Shown one piece after another: positions 22,005 through 34,000 of a stretch of 64,000 nucleotides of DNA; position 1 is the first letter of the stretch; each line of letters begins with the position of its first letter. The DNA comes from Scedosporium boydii (Eukaryota > Ascomycota > Sordariomycetes > Microascales > Microascaceae). The translations under genes and the position numbers were made by a program. Below the pieces are notes generated by a model. That model made no database searches, was not told the origin of the DNA, and was given only the letters and a program-made list of their open reading frames with translations. The DNA lies in NCBI GenBank assembly GCA_002221725.1, contig NJFT01000134.1, positions 47,427 through 111,426 on the forward strand. Reading direction: 5' to 3'.

Positions 22005-23762
22005 AGGAGGGGATAGGAAATGGGTATTATAGGCAGGAGCAAAATGATTTTATGTAGCGTATGAACTAGTCTGTACTAATTCCCCCAACTATGAAATGAA
22101 TCAATTTTTGGTTATATAAGTTTTATCTCCGCACTGCATCTACCAGGGAATGTGATAGACATACCCATAACATGATTTGAGTAAATGGCGCGTGTGAGAT
22201 GATGATCGAGTGTATGCCAGGCACCGCCACTGGGCCTTCACCAACCGAGCCTGGCCGCAGATTATGGGGGCATAAAGAGTAGCTTCTCCTTACTTCTTCT
22301 ACTTGCCAACTGGTGTGGATACACCCAAGTTTCCGCTTGTCCGGAGAGCGCGTTTACTCGTGGCCTTCTGTGCCGTTGGAAAGGCGGTTCCGCACCCTCT
22401 TTCGTATTGCGGGTGGACAAGAAAGTCGAGAGTGGGACGCGGTCTACACTACACTAGTCTCGTCCGATCCTGCTACCACCCTGAAATACCGGCTTCTAGC
22501 TTGCTCTCGCTGAGGAGTTTGAAACTTGGTAAATCTCATTTAAGTTTTTTTTTTTGTTCTGCTTTGATTTTTGTGCCGGTTGTAAGAGTTTGATGGTGAT
22601 GTGTCTGGAGAGTTGAGGTGTAAGTCGAGGTGGTGCGCTGTTGCGGGTGGCGAGACACGGCGAGGACCGTAATTATGGCGTCCGTCCGGGGAAAGGCCGT
22701 AGGGCTGTAGGGATGCGGGGGCGTATCAATCGCTTGTGTGGGGATTAGAGACATTCGGTTTGGGGATGGCTCAGGGGGGCGTGGAGGTGATTCGGGAAAA
22801 GGGAAAGACATCGCCTTTCTCCCCTGCAGCAGTGTCTTGAAGGATTGATTGCTGGATAGCCTGGTTCGGATTTCTTCGTCGTTCGTCTTTGATTGCGAGG
22901 ACTCTCGTGCGACATTCCGAGACGGGCTTCATAAGTCCTCTATTCTCCTCAACAACTTGAAGAAACATCTACGATTCCAAGGAAGTCAAAAGAGCACACT
23001 TCATGTTTCGTTGACAAAAAAAGTATCCAAAACGTCTTATATTCATCATCACCCAAATCTCAAGAAAAGCAAGCCTCCTCTCACAGGAAACCAATATGCC
23101 AACCTGCCCGCCTGGTATCGAAAACAAGATCTGTCCAATTCATATGAAAACCCATTTTCTCGTGCCACTGAAACCTGTGCTATGAAATCAAAAAAAAAAA
23201 AAATCAATGATATCGGGAGAGGTGGTTAATGATGAAGATGGATACCAGCTCTCTCTCAGAGGGCCTTATGCAAGTCAACGGCGGTCATGACTTATGTATA
23301 TATATATGAAATGAAATGAGATATCAGTCCAATCTATGGGTTTTGTATGCATGCGTGTTCCCATCTAGGTATATCCTCCAAACAAGCAAATAAGCAGTCA
23401 ACTAATTAGGCATAAGGGGAAAACGAAGGCCAAGACAATCAAGAAATCACAACCATACTTTTCATCCTTTTGTATGTCGACGACGGGAAACAATTTGGCA
23501 TCTCTCAACAGCCCAGTGGAGAGAGAAGAAAGCAAAGCAATTGGGAAGTTGAGGAAATGTTGGAGAGGGGAGCAAAAAAGCAAGGGAATTAAAGGGCATC
23601 AGGGCGAGGCAAAGATATAGCTGCAAGGTCATTTCCGCTGTGTGTGACTCTGCCCAATAACCTGTGGTGCAGAGGTTCATGATAAGAGAATAATATAAAA
23701 AAGGGGGTCTTTTTGAGAACGAGGTCCCTCAGGAACGGAGGAGACCGCAAAGGAGAGTAGTC
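22005..23762. other. Convergent intergenic region
   Basis: No supported gene. It holds the 3' ends of the ALDH and phosphatase transcripts. An imperfect TA/AAATG run lies at 23293-23320. Several short A- or T-runs occur (22546-22555; 23190-23202). Confidence 0.5.
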
Positions 23763-25635
23763 TTAATAAACGCTCCCTTGGACACTCTTCTCTTCCTTTT
23801 CCAGGCGGGTAAGCTCGTCCTCGTCGAGAGGCGACGCGAGGGCGTCCCCGGGCCTCGTGTCCGGCGACCCCACGTCCGAGCCAACATCACTGCTGCTGTG
23901 GCTATGATCGCCCAATCGGTTAGCCATTGCGCCACGGCCCATTCCGCTTTCGTCGAGGTACACACGTTTTTTTCGATCGGCCTCGTCGTCGTCGGCTTCC
24001 GCGTCGACGTGGCGAATTCGGACCTTGCTGCTGTGCGAGGTGCTGTGGATGCGCGCCGCGAGGCTGCCCAGCCCGCTGCTTCCCGGCCGGCGGCCTTCCT
24101 CGTCCGCGGACAGCTCGTCGTCGCTACCGCTGAGCGAGGCGTGGCCCGAGTAAGTGCCGCCGCCGTCACGTCCGATGTGGAGATGAGGCGACCTGAGGCT
24201 ACGAAGGCGGTCTTCGGCGGAGATGAAGGAAGGTGTTGCGTCCGGCGAGGAGGAGTCCAGCTCCTCGAGCGCCTTGGTGATATCGATTTGAGGGCCACTG
24301 GCAACTGTTGTGGTGCTGTCTTGGATCTGCACGCAGCGCTGCTGCTTCGTGATGTGGCGGCGAGTGCTAATGGTCATCAAAGTCGAGGAGGAATTCCCGC
24401 TGGTGTTTCCGTTAGTTCCGTTGCTGTGGCCGTTCGTACCGTTCGTACCGTTAGCGCCGTTTGCACTAGCTTCGTCTCGTAAGCGAAGGGTTTCGAGGTC
24501 CTCACGTCTCTTGTATTCCCTCCGGTGGTCGCAACCATGCGGACAGCCTCCCCATCGACGAAGAGAAACAAAAGTTTTTGTGCGGGTGAGCTTTGCGGCA
24601 TCTTTATTGGCCTGTGTCCCCGATTCAAGCTGCTCTAGACGTTCTCGCCGTAGTTCCGACCAAGTGCGTAGCTTGTTTTCTAGTAGGTACTTGCCGGTCT
24701 CCTCGATCTTTCGCATAATGAGGAACTCGCAGTGATTGATGTTTCGAAGGTCTTCAAAGTGCTCGACGGTGAAATGGTACCACTTCATTAGGAATACGCG
24801 AGACATGAGACCATGGGTAACTGAAGTGGCGGTTAGTACTATGTTGGGCTCGAGCATATATTAGTGAAGGGGGAAGGAACGACGAACCAAGTACGCAAAC
24901 GCTGGCAAAGTCATCTTCGCCAAATTGGCGCCACAGGGACTCGTTAAATCCGCTGATTCGGTCGTACGCATCAGCAGCGCTCTCTCCGTTGGGAATTCTG
25001 TAGAAGAAGTGACCGTAGTCGGCCCTCTCCTGCCACATTCGCTCCATCTCAGCGCTACAGGGCTGGAAGTTGCCGAAGTCCTGTTCTCGAAGACGCGGCT
25101 CCTCGTAGACTTTGATATTCTCGCGCTTCCAAGGGCTCGGCTCCTCACTCTCATCCTCGCCCGTCAAAGTCTCGAGGATACCCTCGGTCGTCTCTCGAGT
25201 TCGTCGGTAGGGGGATGTGAAGAAGTGGAGGGTATCGGTCGGTTTAAGCATGGAACGCAGGCGACGGCCCGCTTCGTGTGCTTGTTGCCATCCGAGCGGT
25301 GTGAGCTTGACACGGTGATCTGGGATGGTCTGGTGAATGTCTCGGTTTTCTGAGTAGGTGAATAGCTAGTTAGTTCAAGTTCTCTCGTAGAAATGAAGAG
25401 GGTTAAATTGATGATGAGGTAGCATAGGAGCGGTGGTCTGGGGAGCCCGAAAACTAGCGCTCACTGCCGCCGATGGATGCCGAACTCGGGGGAAATGCAT
25501 CCAGACATGGGCAGGTCGAACGCAGGAGGGCAGGCGCAAAAGAAGACGGGCAATTGATAAAGGGAAGGTGTTGTGCATACTGTTGCCTTCTGACTGGGCA
25601 TGTCTAATGACGATAATCAGGCGCGGCTTAGCCAT
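23763..25635 (-). CDS. Histidine phosphatase superfamily protein, Det1/YDR051C-like (524 aa, 3 exons)
   Basis: Exons are 25635-25581, 25349-24888 and 24820-23763; introns are 231 and 67 nt. Exon 1 encodes only MAKPRLIIVIRHAQSEGN, whose RHAQSEGN carries the phospho-accepting His12. Joining exon 2 gives KNRDIHQTIPDHRVKLTPLG and SPYRRTRET. The second catalytic histidine is in VTHG (His175), restored across intron 2. About residues 1-250 form the phosphoglycerate-mutase-like catalytic domain. The C-terminal half is low-complexity: Asn-Gly-Thr repeats near 24390-24460, a Ser-rich stretch, then an acidic end. Yeast Det1 (YDR051C) is a small member of this fold linked to sterol transport; the fungal protein is longer because of the tail. 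The phosphatase fold is secure, substrate and pathway unknown. Divergent from PRKRIP1 by 2.3 kb. Confidence 0.9.
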
Positions 25636-27916
25636 GGTGTTCGATTCGTGGTCGTCGTATAATAGTGTGAGGTGGTGGAGAGTAGTGTGTCGTCGACAAA
25701 ATCTAACCGTCGAACCAAGTTTTCGGGTTTGGAGGGGAAGAGGGTGGCTTAAAGGGCGAAAAAAAAAAACCAGGAACAATCGAGAGCGGTGTTTGAGCTG
25801 GAGCTAAACGTTTTTGGACTTCCCCGATGAAACGAGAATTGGGAAGTATGACGCCGGCGACGTTTTGGCTGCGAGAACCCGGCTTTGGAGGGGTTGTTGT
25901 TCTGTGTGGGAGGCGAATATGGGACGAATTGTAATATGTTTCAAGTAATTCGTTCCTGAAATGGGTGAGGTATCGTATCGTTGGGAACGGATCTGATTGA
26001 ATCAATTGCTTGGTTGCTCAGCAGGAATCCGTGAGACGTTTGAGATGTAGACTGGACTGAGCCAATGAAAGTGTCGACCGCAATGGCGTGTGGCTGATCA
26101 CTTTGGTCCAGTTTAATGGGATATCACAAGGTGGTGGTACGAGCGAGATCTGGGCTCAAGTTCGTGAAAGGACGAGTTGGAGTTTAGATGATGGGGAGGT
26201 GTGATGTGGGAGGTGCGAGGTGACGAAGTACGAAGGTAGATGTAGGTTTAGATCAACAGTGCCAAAGTGTGACTCGATTTTTCGTTGAATTTCTTCCGCC
26301 CCTGGTTCGCTGCACTGCACCTTCCCTCGGTCGGAGGTTTTGCATTATTAAGGCGGACCTCAAATAGAACAAGTCGAACCTGCCGCATCATCATCCTCTC
26401 AGAGTGCGCCGATGGCCAAGACTTTCTCAGCCGATAAGCTTCGAAGCAAACTAACCTCCTTGTACAGCAGACTACAGGAAACTACACGAGGAGCCGAGGG
26501 TGTCTCGCCAGGCAATGCTGCCCTCCCATGCGGCCCCCGGGCGCCACATCGGCCGCCATAGGCTAGTGCCTTCCTGAAGGGAACCAGCTCCAGGCCTGGC
26601 TGCAACCACTTCCTGCATCATTCTGGGCATTTGCCGTACGATGAGATGGAGTCGACACAACAGCAGACAGGGATCAATATCCTCTAGATTGGCAGATCCA
26701 TACCAGGAATGAATGTGAAAAGGGACGAGTTGGCGCAGCCACTAGACCGAAACTTGGCATCTTCCAAGCAACCCTCCCAACCCTACCAACGCCGTCCCGA
26801 ACTCTGAATCGTCCTATCAACTTCAAGAGCTCTCAAAGTCGGGCAATGCTCGCCCTGGATGGAGGGCGGCAAACTGATCCAATCGGTGGAGCCCGGCCCA
26901 ACACGGATGGAGCGGCGCTTGTGTGCAGTCATATGGGCCGAGGGCAAGGAAGCGTTTTTACGTTCTAGAACTCTAGGAGAGTGGCCTGGCTTCTGGATTT
27001 CCTGGATTTCTGGAATTAATAATGGAATTGATGGAGGGCTTCAGAGAATTACCAATATTAATAATGCCGGCCTGCTTAAATGGGCCCGCTCTGCCCCTAC
27101 TGCATCTCAGCCCAGATTCAGTTCGTCTGTTTGTCCGATCTGCTGGGCATCAAGGTGCTCGAGGACGACGCATAACGCCGGTTTCGCAGCCCACTCAGTG
27201 GAGTGCAGCCCAGAGCCTGGCGCTACTACGCAAGTATAGCTATTACCGTGCTTCCATGGTCGAAAGTGCAATTCTGGAAAAAGGGAGGGGCAGTTGTTGA
27301 AACTTAGGTGGAGGACTTGCAGGTGAATTGAGGATTAGAGCCTGGTCAAGTAGAGCGAAGTAACCGAGAGCCTTCCACGCTGCTGAACTAAGCCCAACTT
27401 ACACGTGAATGTACCAATTTGTACTTTTAGGCTGGCAAGTTCGACGTTGGCTTCTCTGCCAACCAAAATGGCGGGGCGCCACAGGGGCAAACAATTAAAC
27501 CAAACAGAGCTTGAGGCTGAAGGAAAAATAAACTAATTGATGGAAGAAAAAAGCGTCAACAAGTCGATCACCACGCAGCAATCAGCATCATCTCCAGCGC
27601 AGCAAGGTCATTTGATGAGGCACTCCACTTTCGACTTCATGATCCAAGAGTTACGACGGCGCGCATCATCATACGAAATTCCAATCCCCGATCTTGTGAC
27701 CCCGGATTTTTACAGCTCGTGACGGACATCATCATCCCAGCACGGTGACCGCATTACTCCGCGGTCAGCTGAGAAACAGCTAGACAACCAAAGTTTCGCC
27801 TCATCGCCTCGCCCCGGAACCACACCCTTTCGGGTGTCGCCTTTCCCCCACATTAATCGAAAGCCAACAACAGTCGAACAAAGTAAAGTGCTACACTGCA
27901 CTACGACTCCCACACC
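25636..27916. other. Divergent intergenic region, phosphatase / PRKRIP1
   Basis: 2.3 kb without a supported gene. The promoter of the phosphatase gene is on the left and of PRKRIP1 on the right. A tandem partial motif ACGAAGTACGAAGG is at 26223. ORFs at 25703-26005 and 26859-27239 show no family features. Confidence 0.5.
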
Positions 27917-28564
27917 ATGTCCGCGGGCGGCCCCGAATCCATCCCCACCTCACAAGACCGCATCTCCAAGCGTCCCGCCAAAAAACGCGCCCTAACCCCA
28001 ACCTCAACCCAAGCCGCCACCCTCAACGCCCTCTTCGCCCGTCCCGACCAAGAGATCCGCACCGAGCGCCCCCAGCCCCGCGCCGCCCCTTTACCCCCGG
28101 ACATCGTCACCAATGTCCAAGGTTCCAGCGCCGGCGCCGGCTCGGGCGAGTTCCACGTCTACAAGGCGGCCAGGAGGAGGGAGGCCGATAGGTTGAGGAG
28201 GATGGACGACGAGGCGAGGAAGGAGAAGGAGCATGAGGATTTCGAGAGGGAGAGGAGGGCTAGAGAGGAGAAGGATGATGAGAAGACGAGGAAGAATAGG
28301 GAGAAGAGGGAGAAGATGAAGGCGAGGAAGGCGAAGGCGCGCGCTGTCGCCAAGGCTGCGGGGAGTAAGAGGCCGGATTCAGATGACGCGGCGGCGGGCG
28401 CGAATAGCACTGCCAGCGTTTTAGAGGATGTTCGAGTCGACGCGCCGCATGCGAACAATAACAGCGACGTACCGACGGCTCCCTCGTCGGGCACCAATAC
28501 CAAAAAGGACGTCCATTTGGCAGAGGTGGAGGCCGAAGGCCTCGTCATCCATGATGACGATTGA
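27917..28564 (+). CDS. PRKRIP1: PRKRIP1 / DUF1168 family nuclear protein (215 aa)
   Basis: Intronless ORF from the ATG at 27917 (context CACACC-ATG). The family-defining block NVQGSSAGAGSGEFHVYK is at residues 66-83, followed by ARRREADRLRRMDDE. About residues 96-150 form a long Arg/Lys/Glu helix. The N-terminus is basic (SKRPAKKRAL) and the C-terminus Ser/Asn/Asp-rich, ending HDDD. Human PRKRIP1 is a double-stranded-RNA-binding nuclear protein that is part of the catalytic-stage spliceosome, where its long helix bridges components; a similar role is inferred here. The 3' end faces the CCT3 gene 395 bp away. Confidence 0.93.
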   Translation: MSAGGPESIPTSQDRISKRPAKKRALTPTSTQAATLNALFARPDQEIRTERPQPRAAPLPPDIVTNVQGSSAGAGSGEFHVYKAARRREADRLRRMDDEARKEKEHEDFERERRAREEKDDEKTRKNREKREKMKARKAKARAVAKAAGSKRPDSDDAAAGANSTASVLEDVRVDAPHANNNSDVPTAPSSGTNTKKDVHLAEVEAEGLVIHDDD

Positions 28565-28959
28565 TTCTTCACATTTACGGAGACTATCGAGTGTTTAGGC
28601 CAAGTCCTGCCTTCACTTTCTACGGATCCGCGGAGAAGTTTCTCACCCGTCACTGACGCCAGCCCGATCCATAAACAGCGAGTACCTCCAGCTGTTGGGC
28701 GCAAATGGATTCACATCTATTTGGGTTTTATTTTTCTTAATATTTCTACCTTTTTCTTTACTGTAAACTCTGACCCTACCATCTCTATTTGGACAACCGT
28801 TCATGCGTCGGCCGGTACAGGGGTATTCGAGCGCAAAACATACAACATATCTTTCCCCGACGATTCGGGTCCCTCCCGCTGACTATCTTTAGATCCGTTC
28901 CTTTTTTTTTTCGAGTCACTCACGTGCTCTGTTCCCTTTACTTCTCCTGCACTTTTTTC
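28565..28959. other. Convergent spacer PRKRIP1 / CCT3
   Basis: 395 bp holding the 3' untranslated regions of both genes; T-rich stretches at about 28730-28760 and 28900-28911. No gene seen. Confidence 0.6.
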
Positions 28960-31062
28960 TTACTCGTCTCCTCCCCCGCCCGTCGGGCCGGCATGTTGGA
29001 CCTTCTTGGCGCTGCAGATATCATCGACACGCAGTAAGAGGCATGCGGCCTATGGTCCAATCGTTAGCTTCAACGTTGCATCCCTGTAAGATAATGACAA
29101 ATAGTTCGCCAATAAAAAGAAAACGGCAAGAACGGCTCTCTCTCTCTCTGGGAAATGGCATAGAAAAATGTGGCAAGACGTGAATACATACCTCAATAGC
29201 TGTCTTTAGGCTTTGAAGCTTGATGGCCTCCGGCTCCCAGACACCGTACTCCTTCATGTCCGCAATCGTACCCGAATCACCGTTGATGCCCCACGTATGG
29301 TGGCCCTCCGCATGTTTGGCTCGCAGATCTGTAAGGACTCGTACCGGGCTCTTGCCCGCGTTCTGGATGAGCGTGCGAGGGATGACCTCCAAGGCCTCCG
29401 CAACGGCCCTGTAAGGCCACTGCTGCACACCCTCGATACCCTTGGAGAGCTCTCGAAGGCGCACCGAGACAGCCATCTCCGTAGCTCCGCCACCGGGCGC
29501 AAGACTGGGGTGGAACATGACGTTCCTCGCAACGCCCATGGCGTCGTGAAGGTTTCGCTCAATTTCGTTGAGCACATCCTTGGAGGGTCCGCGTAGGAGG
29601 ATGGTGCAGGCCTTGGGGTCCTTGCACTTGGTGAGGAAAGTGAAGTACTCATCGCCAATCTTCTCAATCTCGAAGAGACCGCAGCCGGTGCCGACATCCG
29701 ACTCCTGAAGGTCATCAACCCGATTCACAATAGTCGCGCCAGTGGCTCGAGCAATACGGTTGTTGTCGGTCTTTCGGACTCGGCGCAGAGCCGTAACGTT
29801 GGCCTTGACCAAATAGTGCTGAGCCAGATCTGTCAGAGCACATATATGTTAGTACGAGGAGAGCACACGGAATAGACCGGAAGAGGGCCATCGTAGAAGT
29901 ATGGAAGAAACTTACCTGATACACCCTTCTCAGTGATGACAAGGTCGGGCTTGAGGGCGAGGATAGCATCGCACATGGCCTTCACCTGCTCCTCCTCAAT
30001 CTGAAGAATGCGGTTCCAGTCCTCCTCTTTGGAGATCTCGATATTAGTTTGCGACTCTCCCTTCTTGTACTCGAGAGGGCAGTCCAGGAGCACGATCCTG
30101 GGGTTTTCTATCCTCCTTCGCATCTTAGGGTGGGTAATATCCTTGTTGAGCATGACGCCGTCCAGCACCCTGCTGTCCTCGATCTCGCCACCGGGGACCT
30201 TTTCTATACGGGCATATCGCTTAATATCGACCTCCTTTTTGCCGTTACCAACCTCCCACGTCACGGTCCGTACCGCCTTTAGGGCTAGGTCGCACATGAG
30301 CTGCGACCACCTCGAGACGAATTTGGTGCCGATAGAGGAGTTGATGAGGCGGTACATGGCCTTGTCGTTGTTGATATCGATGGGGAGGGAGATGTCGTCG
30401 ACGATTTCGAGAGCGTCTGTTAGCGCCCTCTTGAAGGCTTGTATAATCATGACGGGGTGGATGTTTCGCTCGAGTTCGGGAAGGGCCATGGCTAGTATCT
30501 CTCCGGCTGTACCCCGTTAGTATGTCTATCCCAGAAATGAAGGGGGAAAAAGACGGGAAGAGTGCAGGCATCGCATACCAAGAATAATGACTGTTGTAGT
30601 ACCATCTCCAACCTCCTCGTCCTGAGTCCGGCTGAGCTCGATCATGCTCTTCGCCGCAGGGTGAGACACCTCAATCTCTCGTAGAATGGCATGGCCATCG
30701 TTGGTAAGGACTATTCCGCCCATCGGATCGAGTAGCATCTTCAACATGGCCTTGGGGCCGAGACACGAGCGGATGATGTCGGCGACGCTAGAGTGGCAAA
30801 GTTAGAGGAGAGGAGAGAGCAAAGGAGCTCGAGGAATAGAACATACATTTTCGCCGCAGTAATGTTGGACAGCTGAGCCTTGCGGCCAGTCTGCCTCTCA
30901 CCCGACTGGGTGTCTAGATGTGTCTCGTTAGCAAGGGTTGTTCAGAGTTCGGTCGCCCGCAATCCCACGAACAACCTGACGGCGAGGGGCAAGGGGGAGC
31001 AGGTCGATAGGGGCCATGGTGGGGGGGGCAAACGTACTCATAACCACTACAGGAGCCTGCAT
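28960..31062 (-). CDS. CCT3: T-complex protein 1 subunit gamma (539 aa, 6 exons)
   Basis: Subunit of the cytosolic TRiC/CCT chaperonin that folds actin, tubulin and other proteins with ATP. Exons are 31062-31038, 30913-30847, 30787-30579, 30506-29916, 29829-29192 and 29049-28960 (1620 nt). Introns are 124, 59, 72, 86 and 142 nt. The product starts MQAPVVVMNTQSGERQTGRK and includes TNDGHAILREI (about 59-69) and the nucleotide-binding GDGTT at 91-95. The gamma-type middle LLDCPLEYKKGESQTNIEIS, LLRGPSKDVLNEIERNLHDA, and the end RVDDICSAKK...GGGGDE also match. Length equals the family norm (about 530-545). The first exon is only 25 nt; the last is 90 nt. A (CT)n microsatellite sits in the last intron at about 29135-29149. 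Confidence 0.97.
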
Positions 31063-34000
31063 CTTGGGCAATCCTGTTGGCGATAGAAAATTATTAGATA
31101 TATCGGATGGGATTAAGTGTAGACACGTTTCGTCGGCGAGTAGGTAGCGGGGGACAATGGAGCAACTGAAGCTTCACAAGGCAGGCAGCCAGAATTGTCA
31201 TCAAATGCACCAAAAAATTCAGAAGACGAGGGGCACAAAATGCCAAGACTCTCCACACCTTCCAACTGCTTCCCGAGCTCCATCGGCAAAACTAATTTTC
31301 CGAGGGCGGGGCCCTGAATCGCCCAATCAGAGAACGGCATAGAGCGTCTCTCCTTCAAGCCTCCTCAACGTCATGCGAAGGGTTGCAAGCATCACGATCC
31401 ATGAATCCACTGGTAGAGACGGGCTTCATTCAGCTCCTACGGCTAGGATGGAATCCATAATACATTTTGAAGCTAGAAAAGCCGAGTAGCGCAGGATAGC
31501 GCAGGATAATACACTTCACGATCCATTTTGCAGTTGGCTCCGAGCCCTAGAACCTCAGTTCCATCTTTATTTTTACTCGTCTCTCTCCTATCAGTCCTGT
31601 TAAAACTAGTTTATGCTTCAAAGATGGACCCGCCCTTCACGAGAGTTTTCTGAACTTCTCTCATGGAGATATTCGCCAGCAAGCTGTGGCGTAGATGTGG
31701 CAACACTCGCGTCCACTTCATTCAACCTTGTGAATACGAGTCCCAGTGTTGGAAGACACATCACTCAGATCCCCGAGACCACATAAACGCCATGAAGTCA
31801 ACAGCAAGTCGATAAATTCTCACGGTAAGAGCACGAGAGGCCACTGGTTTTCGTGGGTTATGCCTAAAACCCGATGCAATCTATGGGCAAGAGAGGGTAG
31901 TGTATCCTCCGCTTCACCGGCCCGTTCCCATCAACGTCTTGACAGACAGAGCAGGAGAAGCCCATAGATATGATACCCAAATTAACGTGACCCCTCCTTT
32001 TTATCACACAGATCCCGCCGTCTCAAGTCTCACGTCGACGGCCAGACCTTTCCATCTCTACAATCCATGAGGCCGTCCTAGCCTCCTTGTATAAGCAGTA
32101 TAAGCACCCAAACCTACTCTAATCAGGACATAAGAGTTGCTTTCCGAGTCAAATGGCCACTGTCTCTCGCTTTTCTGGCAGTTGATGGACCCGCGTACGT
32201 TTTCTAAATACACGGGAAGTATGTTGGGAAAGAGCGCCTTCCGCACCTTCCTCGTCACACTCGGCCGCAGTCATATGCTTTATATATGAGGCTACGGCTA
32301 GAACCTCTAACCGAGCAGCTCAAGCAGTGGCGACATTGCGACCAATGGCCAAGTGGTCATTGGAGCGCTCAGAAGGTTAGAAAATTGCAATTTTCGTAGC
32401 TCGCGGGAAGCAACCGGGATTCGATCCTGGGAGCGAACCGCGAGCGAGCTTTTTGTCTTTTTTTTTTATTATTTCTCTTTTTTTTTATCTCCTCTCTTTC
32501 TTCTCTTCCTCGCGACCCTGTTTCCATATGCGGTAACATTCTTATCTTTTGCGCACTTCTTTGATCGAGTCCCGAACTAGATTGGCGGAGAGCCCTCACT
32601 CGCTCGACTTCCAGGTATTCTGCCCGTTAGCTACAATTGATCATCGTCCTCACTCTCAACGCTTAATGGGTCAGCAATTGGCGGCCAAGCCTCCAATTTA
32701 TCCACACCCGCCGAAGATTGGGAGGCGAGGCCGGTGACTGTAAAGTTGGCGTTCAAGTGTCACGCCGTTATCTCGGGGCGGGACTTTTGCAAGCCTATCA
32801 GTTCTGAAAGGCCTTTATGGTCGCCGAAGTGAACGGCACGATTCGGACTCCGAGCTAGCATGTACGGCCGGACGGCTGTGATATGGGAAAGAGGAGTTAT
32901 CACCAGGGAAGGGAAATCGAGAATAGGGGGTGCCCGTACCTAGCAACTAACCTCAGAAGGCGGCTACAGATGTGGCTCTGAATCAGTTACCTATGCCTTG
33001 GAGTCGGCCGTTCCCCTTTTGCTTGCATTTGCCCGAGATTTCGAAATTGAAGTGAGCGAGACACTTTGCCAAATTGGGTCTGGTTTTCCGTGCTGTACGC
33101 ATTGGATAGTTTTAAAGGAGACTGGGGAAAGGGATGTTCGGGTTATCAACCTCTTTGGAATCTCTTGCCATTGAAGCAAACTTCCGCCCTTTCTTTTTTT
33201 TTTCTTTGGTAGTTCCCTTAACTGGATTCCGATAGGGTGTTGTACATGTTATCTATCAAACATCATCGTCAGTTGATAGTGCAAGCTCATGAGCTGCGAA
33301 CCTGTGCCTTCGAAGCCATGCATTGATTTCTTACGGAGTGCAAAGCAAAGAGGACGAAATCTAGAAACAAAAACGAGAAACCGAAGCCGGGAAGACTCAT
33401 CGAGGCCCGCCCCTCATCTCAGCGAAGGATCACATCCTCTTTGCCACGCATCGTGTTCAAGAAACTGCTTCGCCAGCCAGTCATTTTGCTATTTTCTTCC
33501 TCCGCTCCGGGCGTTAAGGACACATAGGACTACTTCCCATGAACACTGCAGCGCCGATGAAATCCCTTTTAGGCCACCGGCAGAGGGAGCACGCATATGG
33601 GGACAAGCATCCTTCCATCCATTGCGGAGGATTCCAAAAATACGTAGCTGGGATGTCGGCGAGTTGCCCCTAGCCGTCTCTCGGGCCCGACAGCGCGTAA
33701 GTTTTGCCTTCACACTACCTCGGAAGAGGGAGGTCATGATGAAGAGGGCGTGTCTAGATCTCAAGCGTTCCTCAACGTCGGACTGTTGCTTCATCGTTGA
33801 TGCGGAGACCCCTGAGGACCAAGCATGCACCTCACCTCTTCTGCTCCGGCTCTACAGCCTCTGGAGATAACCGTGTATGGGTACTGGGATGGACATCCGT
33901 TTCCATTCCCCAGCTCAGGGGAGTGTGTGTCCACCATCGGACAGCAACCTACATATAGTACGACTATAACACCAGACCTGTCGTGGACTCCCGTTAGATC

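Noticed and set aside
23778..24482. 234-aa plus-strand ORF opposite the phosphatase tail
   Set aside because: Antisense shadow of the Ser/Asp/Glu-rich tail; the splice joints support the minus-strand gene.
28159..28704. 181-aa minus-strand ORF opposite PRKRIP1
   Set aside because: Antisense shadow of the charged helix of PRKRIP1, which has the conserved family motif.
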